64,000 nt of DNA from Neorhodopirellula lusitana (lineage in GTDB: Bacteria; Planctomycetota; Planctomycetia; Pirellulales; Pirellulaceae): contig NZ_FXUG01000011.1 of NCBI RefSeq assembly GCF_900182915.1, positions 124,001 through 188,000 on the forward strand. The letters run 5' to 3'. The notes under the pieces are model-generated. The model did not search any database. It was not told the DNA's origin and worked only from the letters and a program-made list of their open reading frames with translations. Position numbers and translations under genes: made by a program. This document shows, piece by piece, positions 8,825-18,509 of the stretch; position 1 is the stretch's first letter; every line of letters starts with the position of its first letter.

Positions 8825-10066
8825 ATGACTGCTTCCCCATCGGCCGCTAAGGCCCCACGCCGTTTTGATTCCATCGCGATGGCCGCGCCGGACGCGATTC
8901 TCGGTTTAACCGAAGCCTTCAACGCCGACACCCGACCGGACAAAATGAACTTATCCGTCGGTGTCTACAAAGACGCTTCCGGGGTCACCCCGATCATGAA
9001 GTGCGTCAAAGCAGCCGAACGCAAGCTGATCGAAGACGAGACCACCAAGGGTTATCTGACGATCGACGGTCTGCCCGACTACCGCGAAGCGGTTCGCGAG
9101 ATGGTCTTCGGCGACCAAGTGCCCAGCGAACGGGTCGCGATCGTTCAAGCGCCCGGCGGAACCGGCGCACTCAGCGTGGCAGGCGGATTCCTGGCCCGGC
9201 AATGCTCTGGCGGCCCCGGTGGCCCACTGCGCATCTTCGTCCCCACGCCTACTTGGGCGAACCACAACGCGATCATGCAAGACGCTGGCCTTTTGGTCGA
9301 AAACTATTCGTACCTTGGGTCGGACCGGCGAACGCTGGACTTTGACGCCATGCTCGAGGACCTTCGCACCAAGCCCAAACCCGGCGAAGTCGTGCTCTTG
9401 CACGCCTGCTGCCACAACCCAACCGGCGTGGATCCGACCGCTGCCCAGTGGAAAGCGATTGCATCGGTTATCGCCGAGCGTGGCCTGCTACCTCTGCTGG
9501 ACTTTGCCTACCAAGGCTTTGGCGATGGCTTAGACCAAGATGCCGCCGGATTGCGGACCATCCTCGACCACGTCGATGAAGCGATCGTGTGCTCGTCATA
9601 CAGTAAGAACTTTGGTCTTTACAGCGAACGTGTCGGCGCCGTCGGCCTCGTGACCGCTTCGGCCGAAGCCACAAAAGCCTCGCTCAGCCAACTCAAGAAA
9701 GTGGTCCGTTCGAACTACTCCAACCCACCTCGGCACGGTGCGGCGATTGTTGCCACGGTATTGGCCGACGCGGACCTGACGGCGAGCTGGAAAGAAGAAC
9801 TGGAAACGATGCGTCTTCGCATCACCCACCTGCGTGAACAGTTTGTGGCGGGCATGTCCGAACAAGCGGGTGCTCCCGACTTCACGTTCTTGCTAAACCA
9901 AAAAGGGATGTTCAGCTTCAGTGGCTTAACCCCCATGCAAGTCGACGAACTTAAAAACAAGTACGGCATTTACATCGTCGGCAGCGGTCGAATCAACGTC
10001 GCGGGCATGAGCGAAGACCGCATGGACTGGCTATGCAGCGCCGTCGCTGATGTCATCGGCAACTAG
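8825..10066 (+). CDS. Aspartate/aromatic amino acid aminotransferase (class I)
   Basis: A 413-residue pyridoxal-phosphate enzyme. The Schiff-base lysine is K261 in SYSKNFGLYSERVGA, the signature of the aspartate/tyrosine aminotransferase (AspC/TyrB, subgroup I-alpha) family. Other family blocks are NLSVGVYKD near the N-terminus, CHNPTGVDPT and LDFAYQGFGDGL. These enzymes move the amino group of aspartate or an aromatic amino acid to 2-oxoglutarate. The start is ATG 8825; an in-frame TTG at 8807 adds six residues not needed by the family. It is flanked by gaps on both sides, so it is probably transcribed alone. Aspartate and aromatic preferences cannot be separated by eye. Confidence 0.92.
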   Translation: MTASPSAAKAPRRFDSIAMAAPDAILGLTEAFNADTRPDKMNLSVGVYKDASGVTPIMKCVKAAERKLIEDETTKGYLTIDGLPDYREAVREMVFGDQVPSERVAIVQAPGGTGALSVAGGFLARQCSGGPGGPLRIFVPTPTWANHNAIMQDAGLLVENYSYLGSDRRTLDFDAMLEDLRTKPKPGEVVLLHACCHNPTGVDPTAAQWKAIASVIAERGLLPLLDFAYQGFGDGLDQDAAGLRTILDHVDEAIVCSSYSKNFGLYSERVGAVGLVTASAEATKASLSQLKKVVRSNYSNPPRHGAAIVATVLADADLTASWKEELETMRLRITHLREQFVAGMSEQAGAPDFTFLLNQKGMFSFSGLTPMQVDELKNKYGIYIVGSGRINVAGMSEDRMDWLCSAVADVIGN

Positions 10067-10443
10067 TTCGCGATGGACGGTCAACCGAGCAACGCGACTG
10101 ACGGACACGACGGCCGCTTGCTTTGGATGGACAACGCACGATCCGGTATTCTGCTGAATACGGTGCCGACGGGTGAATACGTGCTGACGGGTGAACACAG
10201 TGCTGGCGGGCATCCCCTTGCCTGCCGTTACGGTTACCTAACGGGGTTTCAAAGCCACAACCGGCCAATAAACTTAGCCAACGCAACAAGTCTGGTTCTC
10301 ACCACGGTATCATCGCTAGTCAAAGACGTATCACGCTCCGGCAACGTAGTACTTTAGGTTAAGTCGCTGCATCACTTCGGTGGTCAAACGCAACTCGCCC
10401 GACGTGGAACGCTAACCCGAAACAAGAGCCGAAGAGTCCGCCC
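10067..10443. other. Intergenic region before the oligopeptide transporter operon
   Basis: A 377-base gap. A 94-codon frame at 10073-10357 has no family likeness and contains a short direct repeat (GTGCTGACGGGTGAA-like, about 10160-10197), so it is not called as a gene. The promoter for the transporter operon should lie here, but no clear -35/-10 pair was found. Confidence 0.45.
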
Positions 10444-12420
10444 ATGCCACTCGAACTTCGCCGTGCCTTTGTCATCGTTGCACTCGTCGTGATCGCGTTT
10501 GCGGTTGTCTGGGCGACTCGGTTCGATGCGATGCCACCGGCGCAGTTCAGTTTCCAAAACGGAACGGACCCCAAGACACTCGACCCGCACCGCGCCACCG
10601 GGTCGCCGGAAAGCCGAATTCTGTTCGGCTCCTTTTCTGGCCTGCTTCAAATGCTTCCTGCGGGCGACCCGGACCCCGATTCCGGGTTGCAGCCCATGTC
10701 GCCGGGCCCCGCCGTTGCCGAAAGCTACGACGTCTCCGACGACAAACTGACCTACACCTTCCACCTGCGCGATGACGCGGTGTGGTCCGATGGAGTCCCC
10801 ATCACCTCGGCGGACTTCGTCTGGTCATGGACCCGCATGCTCCATCCCGGCACGGCATGCGAATACAACTTCCAACTTTTCAGCCTGCCTCACGCTGAAG
10901 CATTTAGTAACGGCGTCGTGGAAATCGGGGACAAAGTCGAAGTGGAACTTTGGGACCGACCGTTTCCCGATGGCCGCCGCGAAGATGAGGTTGGTGAAGC
11001 GAACATCCAAAACTTCCCTCGCGGAACGATGCTGTACGGCCAGCTGAAAGAAATTCGTAAACCGCCTGAACCGCCCAAGACCGATGATGAGGATGCGAAC
11101 ACCGACGCGATGGGGCGTTGGCAAGAACAATGGCTGTATGTCGTCGACATCGCGGCGATGGATGGCGAAGACGTGCTATGGGACGAGACGACCGAGACTC
11201 GAACGTTCTGTGCGGATCCGGTTTCACCGCTCGCGGATGGTGATACCGAGCGGATCCACAACGTCCTGATCGCGTTCGACAAGCTCGGTGCGATGGAGAC
11301 CCCCGACGACCACACGCTGATCGTTCACCTCGACGATCCACTACCCTATTTCCCATCGCTCACCGCGTACTACCCGCTGTTCCCGGTACCTCGGCACTGC
11401 ATCGAAAAGCATGGCATGCCGATGTGGACGAAGCCAGCCAACATCGTTTCAAACGGGCCGTATTTGGTTGGCCTTCGCCGACTTCGCGACCGAGTTCGCC
11501 TGGTCAAAAACCCGAAATGGTTCGATGCGGATTCGGTTGCCATCGACACGATCGACGCGTTGTCGACCGAAGGCCAAAACACGGCGTTGAACATGTACGA
11601 AACTGGCCAATTGGACTGGATCACCGACCCGCCTACGGCACTGATGGAAACGCTGCGTCAGCGTGACGATTTCTATTCCGCACCGATGTTGTCGCTGTAT
11701 TTTTATCGCATCAACACCAATCGCAAACCGCTGGACGACCCGCGGATCCGTCGTGCAATTTCAATGGCAATCGACCGTGAACAAATCGTTGACCAAGTCA
11801 CCAAGGCTGGACAAGTTCCCGCTTTCTCATTGGTCCCGCCCGGTATTGCAGGCTACCAATCGCCACCAGGCATGAAGCCCAACATTGCGGAAGCGAAAAA
11901 GCTACTCGCCGAGGCTGGCTATCCCGGCGGCCGCGGCATCCCCAAAGTCACGATCCTGTACAACACCAGCGAAGGGCACCGCGCGATCGCAGAAGTGATT
12001 CAGCAACAGCTACAAAACTCGCTGAACATCAAACTGGAACTGCAAAACATGGAATGGGGCAGCTTCCTGGATAAAACGAACCAGATCGATTACGACATCG
12101 CTCGGGGCGGCTGGATCGCCGACTACGCCGACCCCAACACGTTCTTGGACTTGTGGGTGACCGGTGGCCCGCAAAACAGCACCGGTTGGTCCAACACGGA
12201 ATTCGATGGATTGATTCGCCAAGCCGCTGCGGAATCTGACGCCTCAACCCGCATGAAGATGCTTGCCGAAGCGGAATCAATTTGGATTGAAGAGATGCCG
12301 GTCATCCCGCTGTATTTCTATGTCGGGGTCAACATGGTCAAGCCGCGAGTTGAAGGCTTCTTTTCAAGCCCGCAAGACATTCACCCACTGCAGTTGCTGC
12401 GACTGAAGGAAAAGCCATGA
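10444..12420 (+). CDS. Oligopeptide/dipeptide ABC transporter substrate-binding protein
   Basis: A 658-residue SBP_bac_5 (OppA/DppA-type) protein that captures peptides, or sometimes nickel or sugars, outside the cytoplasmic membrane. An N-terminal hydrophobic helix (about residues 8-24) has no lipobox cysteine, so it is probably a membrane anchor or signal rather than a lipoprotein. Family blocks include the opening NGTDPKTLDPHRATG, YTFHLRDDAVWSDG, the GPYLVG segment, and RRAISMAIDREQIV. It is about 100-130 residues longer than typical OppA because of an acidic insert at about residues 155-280. The stop overlaps the permease start by four bases, and the gene order OppA-B-C-D-F is complete. 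Substrate class is inferred from the family. Confidence 0.92.
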   Translation: MPLELRRAFVIVALVVIAFAVVWATRFDAMPPAQFSFQNGTDPKTLDPHRATGSPESRILFGSFSGLLQMLPAGDPDPDSGLQPMSPGPAVAESYDVSDDKLTYTFHLRDDAVWSDGVPITSADFVWSWTRMLHPGTACEYNFQLFSLPHAEAFSNGVVEIGDKVEVELWDRPFPDGRREDEVGEANIQNFPRGTMLYGQLKEIRKPPEPPKTDDEDANTDAMGRWQEQWLYVVDIAAMDGEDVLWDETTETRTFCADPVSPLADGDTERIHNVLIAFDKLGAMETPDDHTLIVHLDDPLPYFPSLTAYYPLFPVPRHCIEKHGMPMWTKPANIVSNGPYLVGLRRLRDRVRLVKNPKWFDADSVAIDTIDALSTEGQNTALNMYETGQLDWITDPPTALMETLRQRDDFYSAPMLSLYFYRINTNRKPLDDPRIRRAISMAIDREQIVDQVTKAGQVPAFSLVPPGIAGYQSPPGMKPNIAEAKKLLAEAGYPGGRGIPKVTILYNTSEGHRAIAEVIQQQLQNSLNIKLELQNMEWGSFLDKTNQIDYDIARGGWIADYADPNTFLDLWVTGGPQNSTGWSNTEFDGLIRQAAAESDASTRMKMLAEAESIWIEEMPVIPLYFYVGVNMVKPRVEGFFSSPQDIHPLQLLRLKEKP

Positions 12421-13346
12421 AGGATTTAATCGGCTACCTATTGCGTCGATTCGGCTGGATGGTGCTCACCGTCTGGGCCGTGTACACGGTGTCATTTGTC
12501 TTGATGCGGTTGGTACCCGGCAACCCGTTTAGCAGCGAACGTTCGGTGCCGCCAGCGATCGAACGACAACTGCGTGCACGCTACAACCTGGACGCACCGC
12601 CGCTGGAACAATACACCGACTATCTGATCGGCATCGTCACGCGGTTCGACCTGGGCGTTTCGATTCGGCTAGAAGACTACAGCGTCAACGAAGTACTCGC
12701 CGAAGGATTCCCGGTGTCGGCTTCGCTGGCGATCCTGGCTCTTGTTTTTGCAATCACACTCGGTGTCACCGCCGGAGTGGTTTCGGCCGTCTACCGAGGC
12801 TCGTTTGCGGACCTCGCCATGATGGCGACGGCGGTACTGGGGATTGCGATCCCCAATTTCGTGTTGGCGTCCCTAGCCATCCTTGCCTTCGTCTTCATGA
12901 TCCCGATCTTCCCCGCGGCAGGCTGGGGAACGCTTCGGCAGGTCGCGTTGCCGGCGTTATGTCTCGGGTCGCCCGTGGCCGCTTACATCGCTCGACTGAC
13001 CCGGGCCGGGATGCTGGAAGTGCTATCCAAAGAGCACGTGCGAACAGCGTTCGCCAAAGGCCTCCCGAAGCAAACCGTGATCTTGAAACACGTCCTGCCG
13101 GGCGCGTTGCTGCCCGTGGTCTCGTACCTTGGTCCCGCGACCGCCAGCGTTTTAACCGGGTCGCTGGTGCTGGAAAAGATCTTTGCCTTACCAGGAATCG
13201 GCAGCCACTTTATCTACGCCGCAACGCAGCGTGATTACACGCTGGCGATGGGCATGGTGCTGACTTACACAGTATTGCTTTTCGTGATGAACACACTCGT
13301 TGACCTGTCGTATGCGGTCATCGACCCACGAGTGAAATTTGAATGA
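12417..13346 (+). CDS. ABC transporter permease, OppB/DppB type
   Basis: A 309-residue integral membrane permease. It begins at ATG 12417, overlapping the binding-protein stop as ATGA. The N-terminal helix (GWMVLTVWAVYTVSFVLMRL) followed by VPGNPF is typical of OppB/DppB, and five further membrane helices follow. The cytoplasmic EAA loop, which contacts the ATPases, is recognisable in YIARLTRAGMLEVLSKEHVR through to ILKHVLPGALLPVVSYLGP. Length is normal. It forms the transmembrane channel with the next gene product. Peptide import is the expected role. Confidence 0.95.
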   Translation: MKDLIGYLLRRFGWMVLTVWAVYTVSFVLMRLVPGNPFSSERSVPPAIERQLRARYNLDAPPLEQYTDYLIGIVTRFDLGVSIRLEDYSVNEVLAEGFPVSASLAILALVFAITLGVTAGVVSAVYRGSFADLAMMATAVLGIAIPNFVLASLAILAFVFMIPIFPAAGWGTLRQVALPALCLGSPVAAYIARLTRAGMLEVLSKEHVRTAFAKGLPKQTVILKHVLPGALLPVVSYLGPATASVLTGSLVLEKIFALPGIGSHFIYAATQRDYTLAMGMVLTYTVLLFVMNTLVDLSYAVIDPRVKFE

Positions 13347-13359
13347 GGGTCAAACCGGA

Positions 13360-14598
13360 ATGACATCGAACGCAAAAAGTACCGAAGACCAGGCAACGCT
13401 CGACCGCATCTTGCAGGAGTCACGCAAGATTCGTGGCGTGTCGTTGTGGCAAGATGCGTGGCGTCGATTGCGTCGCAACAAGTCTGCGATGGGTTCGCTC
13501 ATCTTCCTGATTTTGCTCGCACTGACCACGATCTTCACACCGTTGCTTCCCCTGCAAAGTCCGATCGACAAGGACCTGAACAACCGACGATTTTTGTCGC
13601 CGACGGTCCAGTCCGCCTCCATGGGTTCACGCCCAGGACTGAAGTTCAAAGACGGCAGCTTGACCGCCCAGCTATCCGAATTCGAACAGGTCGTTGCCGC
13701 AACCAAAACCGAGATTGCCGAGATCCCCGATGCCGCCGAACGGACACGCCGGCTGGAACAACTCGAATCGCGAATCGCGGTCGAGCATCCTTTCAATCAG
13801 CTCTGGAACCAACTCGGACCGGTGTCCTTTGCAATGGTCCGCACGCGGGTCGCGATCTTTGGCGATTACGCAATACCTTCACTGTTCGGCACTGACAAAC
13901 TAGGCCGTGACCTAATGGCCCGTGTTTTCTGGGGCTCGCGAGTGTCCTTGGTCGTCGGCGTTGTGGCGACGTTCGTCAGCCTTTTGATCGGCGTCAGCTA
14001 TGGTGCGATCGCTGGTTACTTCGGCGGCACCGTCGACGCGATCATGATGCGAATCGTCGACATGCTGTATTCCATTCCGTTCATCTTTGTCGTGATCTTC
14101 CTGGTCACGTTCTTGGGTGAAGACAGCGTCAAGAAGATTCTAGATAGCTACGGGATCGACCAAATCACGATCTTTTACATCATCATCGGGGCGATCTATT
14201 GGTTGACGATGTCGCGAGTTGTTCGCGGTCAGGTGCTGTCATTGCGCCAAGAACAATTTGTTGAATCCGCTCGCACCATCGGCGCCTCACCGATGCGAAT
14301 CGTGTTTCGCCATCTCGTCCCGAACACGCTGGGCGTCGTGATCGTTTACCTGACGCTCACCGTGCCCTCGGTGATGCTTTTCGAAGCCTTTCTATCGTTC
14401 CTCGGACTCGGCGTTGCTCCACCGGATGTATCGCTGGGACTGCTACTGAACGACGGCGTCGAAGCGTTATCGATCGTCAAGCTGTTTTGGTGGGTAGTTG
14501 TGTTCCCGGGTGCCGCACTTGCCCTGACCTTGTTCGCGTTGAACTTCTTAGGCGACGGCCTGCGAGACGCACTGGACCCAAGGATGAAGAACAAATGA
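13360..14598 (+). CDS. ABC transporter permease, OppC/DppC type, with large periplasmic insert
   Basis: A 412-residue permease, about 100 residues longer than usual OppC. ATG 13360 is chosen because GAGGGT (13344-13349) lies at ribosome-binding distance; an in-frame TTG at 13339 is possible. The first helix is at about residues 47-66. It is followed by an extracytoplasmic insert of about 115 residues rich in Glu, Arg and Leu (about 70-180), parts of which could be a short coiled coil, before the usual FGTDKLGRDLMARVFWG entry to the permease domain. The EAA loop is seen in ARTIGASPMRIVFRHLVPN. It pairs with OppB. The insert together with the insert in the binding protein suggests a matching change in the docking surface, which is an inference. 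Confidence 0.92.
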   Translation: MTSNAKSTEDQATLDRILQESRKIRGVSLWQDAWRRLRRNKSAMGSLIFLILLALTTIFTPLLPLQSPIDKDLNNRRFLSPTVQSASMGSRPGLKFKDGSLTAQLSEFEQVVAATKTEIAEIPDAAERTRRLEQLESRIAVEHPFNQLWNQLGPVSFAMVRTRVAIFGDYAIPSLFGTDKLGRDLMARVFWGSRVSLVVGVVATFVSLLIGVSYGAIAGYFGGTVDAIMMRIVDMLYSIPFIFVVIFLVTFLGEDSVKKILDSYGIDQITIFYIIIGAIYWLTMSRVVRGQVLSLRQEQFVESARTIGASPMRIVFRHLVPNTLGVVIVYLTLTVPSVMLFEAFLSFLGLGVAPPDVSLGLLLNDGVEALSIVKLFWWVVVFPGAALALTLFALNFLGDGLRDALDPRMKNK

Positions 14599-15599
14599 GC
14601 GAACAGGCAACTGATTCGAACGCCCCCATCCTCAGCGTCGATGACCTCGCGGTCAGCTTCAAGACGGACGAAGGCATGGTGCGCGCCGTACGCGGCGTCT
14701 CGTTCGACGTGCATGGCGGCGAAACCGTCGCAATCGTGGGCGAAAGTGGCAGCGGCAAAAGTGTAACCAACCTTGCCATGATGGGACTCGTCCCGAAACC
14801 GCCCGGCCGGATTGATCGCGGACGCGCCATGTTCGGTGGACGCGACTTGCTAACCCTCAGCGACCGAGAACTGCAAACGATCCGCGGCCGACACATCGCG
14901 ATGATTTTTCAGGATCCGATGACGGCACTGAACCCGTTGATGACGGTCGAGCAACAACTGACTGAAATGACGCGATTGCATTTAGGGCTGACCCGGCACG
15001 AAGCCAGGAAGCAAGCCGTCGATATGCTCGGATTGGTCGGGATCACGGCACCGGAAAAACGACTGCGTGATTACCCTCACCAGTTCAGCGGCGGGATGCG
15101 CCAGCGCGTCATGATCGCCATGGCTTTGTCGTGCGAACCCGAACTACTAATCGCTGATGAGCCCACCACCGCGCTCGACGTGACGATCCAGGCGCAGATC
15201 ATGGAATTGCTCGCGGACCTACAACATCGCAAGGGCACCGCGATTGTCTTGATCACTCACGACCTAGGCGTTGTTGCCGGTGTGGCCGATCGCGTGATGG
15301 TGATGTACGCAGGTCGCATCGTTGAAAAGTCCGACGTCAGACCATTGTTCGCCGCTCCACAGCACCCCTACACGATTGGTTTGCTGGGCTCTTTGCCCAA
15401 TGTCGAATCCAATCGCAACGAACCGCTTCTCGCCATCCCTGGCCAGCCGCCGGACATGTCACAAGCCGTCGTGGGCTGCGCCTTTCGCGATCGCTGCTCG
15501 CATGCGATTGAGCAATGCCGGACCGACGACCCAATGTTGACCGCCCGCCATGGCAAAGAAGACCATCTCGCCGCCTGCCATGTGGAGATGCCATCATGA
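14595..15599 (+). CDS. Oligopeptide ABC transporter ATPase, OppD/DppD type
   Basis: A 334-residue cytoplasmic ATPase. ATG 14595 overlaps the permease stop as ATGA and puts the family start (LSVDDLAVSF) close to the N-terminus; a longer open frame from 14487 lies inside the permease gene. Walker A is GESGSGKS, the ABC signature is FSGGMRQRV and Walker B with its D-loop is LIADEPTTALDV. The C-terminal oligopeptide-transporter extension carries GCAFRDRCSHAIEQC, whose cysteines bind an iron-sulfur cluster in characterised relatives. It powers peptide import as a heterodimer with the next ATPase. Confidence 0.95.
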   Translation: MSEQATDSNAPILSVDDLAVSFKTDEGMVRAVRGVSFDVHGGETVAIVGESGSGKSVTNLAMMGLVPKPPGRIDRGRAMFGGRDLLTLSDRELQTIRGRHIAMIFQDPMTALNPLMTVEQQLTEMTRLHLGLTRHEARKQAVDMLGLVGITAPEKRLRDYPHQFSGGMRQRVMIAMALSCEPELLIADEPTTALDVTIQAQIMELLADLQHRKGTAIVLITHDLGVVAGVADRVMVMYAGRIVEKSDVRPLFAAPQHPYTIGLLGSLPNVESNRNEPLLAIPGQPPDMSQAVVGCAFRDRCSHAIEQCRTDDPMLTARHGKEDHLAACHVEMPS

Positions 15600-16585
15600 G
15601 TTCTGAAAACACACCCCTCTTGTCGGTCCGTGATCTGAAGGTGCACTTCCCGTTTCATCGCGGATCGCTGTTCAGTTCACAAAAAGGCGTTATCCGCGCC
15701 GTCGATGGAATCTCATTCGATATCGCCAAAGGTGAAACGCTCGGCCTAGTTGGCGAGTCCGGATGCGGTAAGTCGACCACGGCCCGTTCGATCATCAACT
15801 TAGTCCACCCTACATCCGGCGACGTGTTGCTGGACGGCGAATCCATTGCTGGACTTTCAGACCGGGACATGCTTGCGCATCGGCGGCGGATCCAGATGGT
15901 CTTCCAAGACCCATTCGCCTCGCTGAACCCCCGGATCACGGTCGGCGGAATCATCGGCGAACCGCTCATCGTTCACTCACTCGCCAAGGGCCGCGATCGC
16001 AAGCTCGAAGTCATGCGTCTGATGGAACTGGTTGGGCTAAACCCACGCTTCCTGAATCGCTATCCACACGAATTCAGTGGTGGCCAGCGTCAGCGAATCG
16101 GCATCGCCCGCGCCCTGGCCGTCCAGCCAGACTTGATCCTATGCGACGAACCGGTCTCGGCTCTGGACGTTTCCATCCAGGCCCAGATCATCAACCTGTT
16201 GATGGACCTACAACAAAAGCTGGGTTTGGCTTACCTGTTCATTGCACACGACCTAGCCGTCGTTCGCCACATCGCCACGCGGGTCGGCGTGATGTACTTG
16301 GGCCGGCTAGTTGAATTGGCCAAAGGTGAAGACCTGTACGCCAATCCCAAACACCCCTACACCGAGGCTTTGTTATCAGCGGTCCCTGTACCGGATCCTG
16401 ACATCGCGGCGGCACGCAATCGGATCGTGTTGCAAGGCGAGGTGCCTTCACCAGACCAGTTCTACCCAGGCTGCGCCTTCGCGGAGCGTTGCCCCGTTCG
16501 AATCGACAAGTGCGACACCGAGCGACCAGCCTTGCCCGCAAAGTCACACGCCGCCGCCTGCTGGGTCCGCGAAGAATCCATCTAA
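15596..16585 (+). CDS. Oligopeptide ABC transporter ATPase, OppF/DppF type
   Basis: A 329-residue ATPase starting with ATGA over the stop of the preceding ATPase. Walker A is GESGCGKST, the signature is FSGGQRQRIGIARAL and Walker B is LILCDEPVSALDV. The C-terminal cysteine block GCAFAERCPVRIDKC mirrors that of its partner. The OppF subtype is supported by the opening, LSVRDLKVHFPF with a following insertion before the Walker A, as in E. coli OppF. It is the last gene of the five-gene operon; a structured repeat and the convergent antiporter operon follow. Confidence 0.95.
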   Translation: MSSENTPLLSVRDLKVHFPFHRGSLFSSQKGVIRAVDGISFDIAKGETLGLVGESGCGKSTTARSIINLVHPTSGDVLLDGESIAGLSDRDMLAHRRRIQMVFQDPFASLNPRITVGGIIGEPLIVHSLAKGRDRKLEVMRLMELVGLNPRFLNRYPHEFSGGQRQRIGIARALAVQPDLILCDEPVSALDVSIQAQIINLLMDLQQKLGLAYLFIAHDLAVVRHIATRVGVMYLGRLVELAKGEDLYANPKHPYTEALLSAVPVPDPDIAAARNRIVLQGEVPSPDQFYPGCAFAERCPVRIDKCDTERPALPAKSHAAACWVREESI

Positions 16586-16609
16586 GGCGTGACCAACAAG
16601 CATGCCCTC

Positions 16610-16734
16610 GTAGCCGATGTCGCCAGACTTCGGGGAAGCGCGGTCTGGCATCAACTCTAAACTGCCCAAACCCGGTTTGCCGACACCGGGTCCGCCTGAA
16701 CCGGGTCCGCCTGAACTCTGGCGAGTCCAGCTAC
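16610..16734 (+). repeat. Structured intergenic repeat, copy 3
   Basis: Starts GTAGCCGATGTCGCCAGA and ends TCTGGCGAGTCCAGCTAC, identical at both ends to copy 1, but with a different, GC-rich interior carrying GGGTCCGCCTGAAC-type repeats. It lies between the convergent peptide-transporter and antiporter operons. The conserved ends with a variable interior suggest selection or mobility acting on the ends; a bidirectional terminator role is possible at this site. Confidence 0.75.
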
Positions 16735-16799
16735 AGGCTTTGCCAACGCAACGCTTCCTTGCGACAACAGCGAATGCCGGAAAAACGCTGGGCCGATCT

Positions 16800-18509
16800 C
16801 TAGAGGTAATAAACCAGTAGCGTGCCGGCAAGCATGACCGAGGCCCAGAACGTCATTGTGTTCGTCGACCAAGTACGCCCTAGCAAACCGGTCTCATTGA
16901 AACCGTCACGGAACCGCTGCAACACACCCCCAAGAGCCAGCAAGAATCCTGCTCGCCCCGCATGGTCGACCTTGGTGATCCCCGCCGTCAGACCGCCAAT
17001 CATCTTGGGTGCCGCAACGCGATAGAACCAATCCGTGTCCAACACGGTTGCTCGTTTCTCTTCCGGATAGAGCCCCGCCTTCATCAAAACGACGAATGCC
17101 AACATGGCAAACATCAACAGCTGTAGCATCGTAACGACGTGCGTGACTGTGTAGGGATGGTAGTCCACGTCATAAGGAAGCAACGCGTACAACATTGGGT
17201 AATAGATCCCCAACGCGACACACCCAAACGCGGCCAACCCCATCGCAAGCAGCATATTCCAAGGCGCTTCCTTGACTCGTTTGCCGCTGTCGTGTGCAAA
17301 GAAAGCAAAGAACGGGATTTTGATCCCAGAGTGTTCCATCACACCAGCCGAAGCGATCAACAACACAATCCAAACGCCCAACATGTGTTGTTCGCCGGCC
17401 GCTGAAATGATCATCGACTTGCTGACAAAACCACTCAACAGCGGGAATCCCGAGATCGCTCCTGCACCAATCATGCAAAAACCAGTCGTCCACGGCATCG
17501 ACTTGTGCAGTCCACCCAGCTCCGTCGCCTTAGTCGTACCAACGCGGTACAGGACCGCACCCATCGACATGAACAACAGTGACTTGTAGATGATATGACA
17601 AAACGCGTGTGCGACGGTTCCATTGATCGCCAACTCGGTACCAATTCCGATACCAACCACCATAAAACCAAGCTGATTGTTCAGACTGTAAGCCAACACG
17701 CGGCGAAGATCATTCTCGATCACGGCGAACACAATCGGGAACAGCGTCATCGTGCAGCCGACATAGATCAACGGCTCAAATCCGGCAAACCCCCGAGCCA
17801 ACGAATAGATCGCCAGCTTCGTCGTGAATGCACTTAAGAAAACCGTCCCCGTGACTGTCGCTTTGGGATAGGAGTCTTGCAACCAGTTGTGAAGCAGTGG
17901 GAACGCACATTTGATTCCGAAGGCAACCAACACCAACTTGCCCGCCAACGTCAACTCGCTGCCTTCACCTACAAAAGACTCGAACGCGAGCGAACCCGTT
18001 TGCACATACTGAACGACGGCGCCGGACAATAGCAAGACGCCAGATGCGACCTGGATGATCAAGTACCGCATTCCCGACCTGTACGATCGCTCGTCGTCGC
18101 TCGCCCAAATCAGGAACACACTCGAGACCGCGGTCAATTCCCAGAACACGAACAGCGACAACAGATCACCAGCGCAGGCGGCACCGATGGCCGCCCCGGC
18201 ATACAAAACACCGGAGACATGTTGGCGAGTGTCACGGACATGCAAGGCGTAAATCGCGGACATGATGGCCGCAAGGTGGAACACAATACCGAAGGGGCGC
18301 GACAACCCATCGATCCGAACCAGGTTCAACTGGCCGCCAAAAATCTCGAAATTGCCATAGTTGCCCGCGGGTGTCGCCACGAACAAAACCAAACTCACCG
18401 CGGCGAGAGCCAGTACAACCCAGGGCTGAACTCGGCGTGCAAACAACGGCACGAACAGGGCGCCGACCATCATGATCAGGCCGGGCGGCAAATCAGCGAT
18501 CGCCGTCAT
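16800..18509 (-). CDS. MrpD/NuoN-like proton-conducting antiporter subunit (third copy)
   Basis: A 569-residue polytopic membrane protein of the proton-conducting transporter family (Pfam 00361) shared by Mrp antiporters, Mbh and complex I. The helix-5 glutamate is seen in FWELTAVSSVFLIW and the helix-7 lysine/helix-8 histidine region in GIKCAFPLLHNWLQDSYPKA; both are needed for proton movement in relatives. It is the last gene of the cluster and starts within the previous small gene (17-base overlap). Compared with the two other MrpD-like proteins it has a longer C-terminus. It may stand in for the antiporter half of MrpA, which is absent as a full-length gene. Confidence 0.88.
   Translation of the reverse strand: MTAIADLPPGLIMMVGALFVPLFARRVQPWVVLALAAVSLVLFVATPAGNYGNFEIFGGQLNLVRIDGLSRPFGIVFHLAAIMSAIYALHVRDTRQHVSGVLYAGAAIGAACAGDLLSLFVFWELTAVSSVFLIWASDDERSYRSGMRYLIIQVASGVLLLSGAVVQYVQTGSLAFESFVGEGSELTLAGKLVLVAFGIKCAFPLLHNWLQDSYPKATVTGTVFLSAFTTKLAIYSLARGFAGFEPLIYVGCTMTLFPIVFAVIENDLRRVLAYSLNNQLGFMVVGIGIGTELAINGTVAHAFCHIIYKSLLFMSMGAVLYRVGTTKATELGGLHKSMPWTTGFCMIGAGAISGFPLLSGFVSKSMIISAAGEQHMLGVWIVLLIASAGVMEHSGIKIPFFAFFAHDSGKRVKEAPWNMLLAMGLAAFGCVALGIYYPMLYALLPYDVDYHPYTVTHVVTMLQLLMFAMLAFVVLMKAGLYPEEKRATVLDTDWFYRVAAPKMIGGLTAGITKVDHAGRAGFLLALGGVLQRFRDGFNETGLLGRTWSTNTMTFWASVMLAGTLLVYYL

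Noticed and set aside
10073..10357. A 94-codon plus-strand frame before the peptide transporter
   Set aside because: No family likeness or ribosome-binding site, and the composition looks intergenic.
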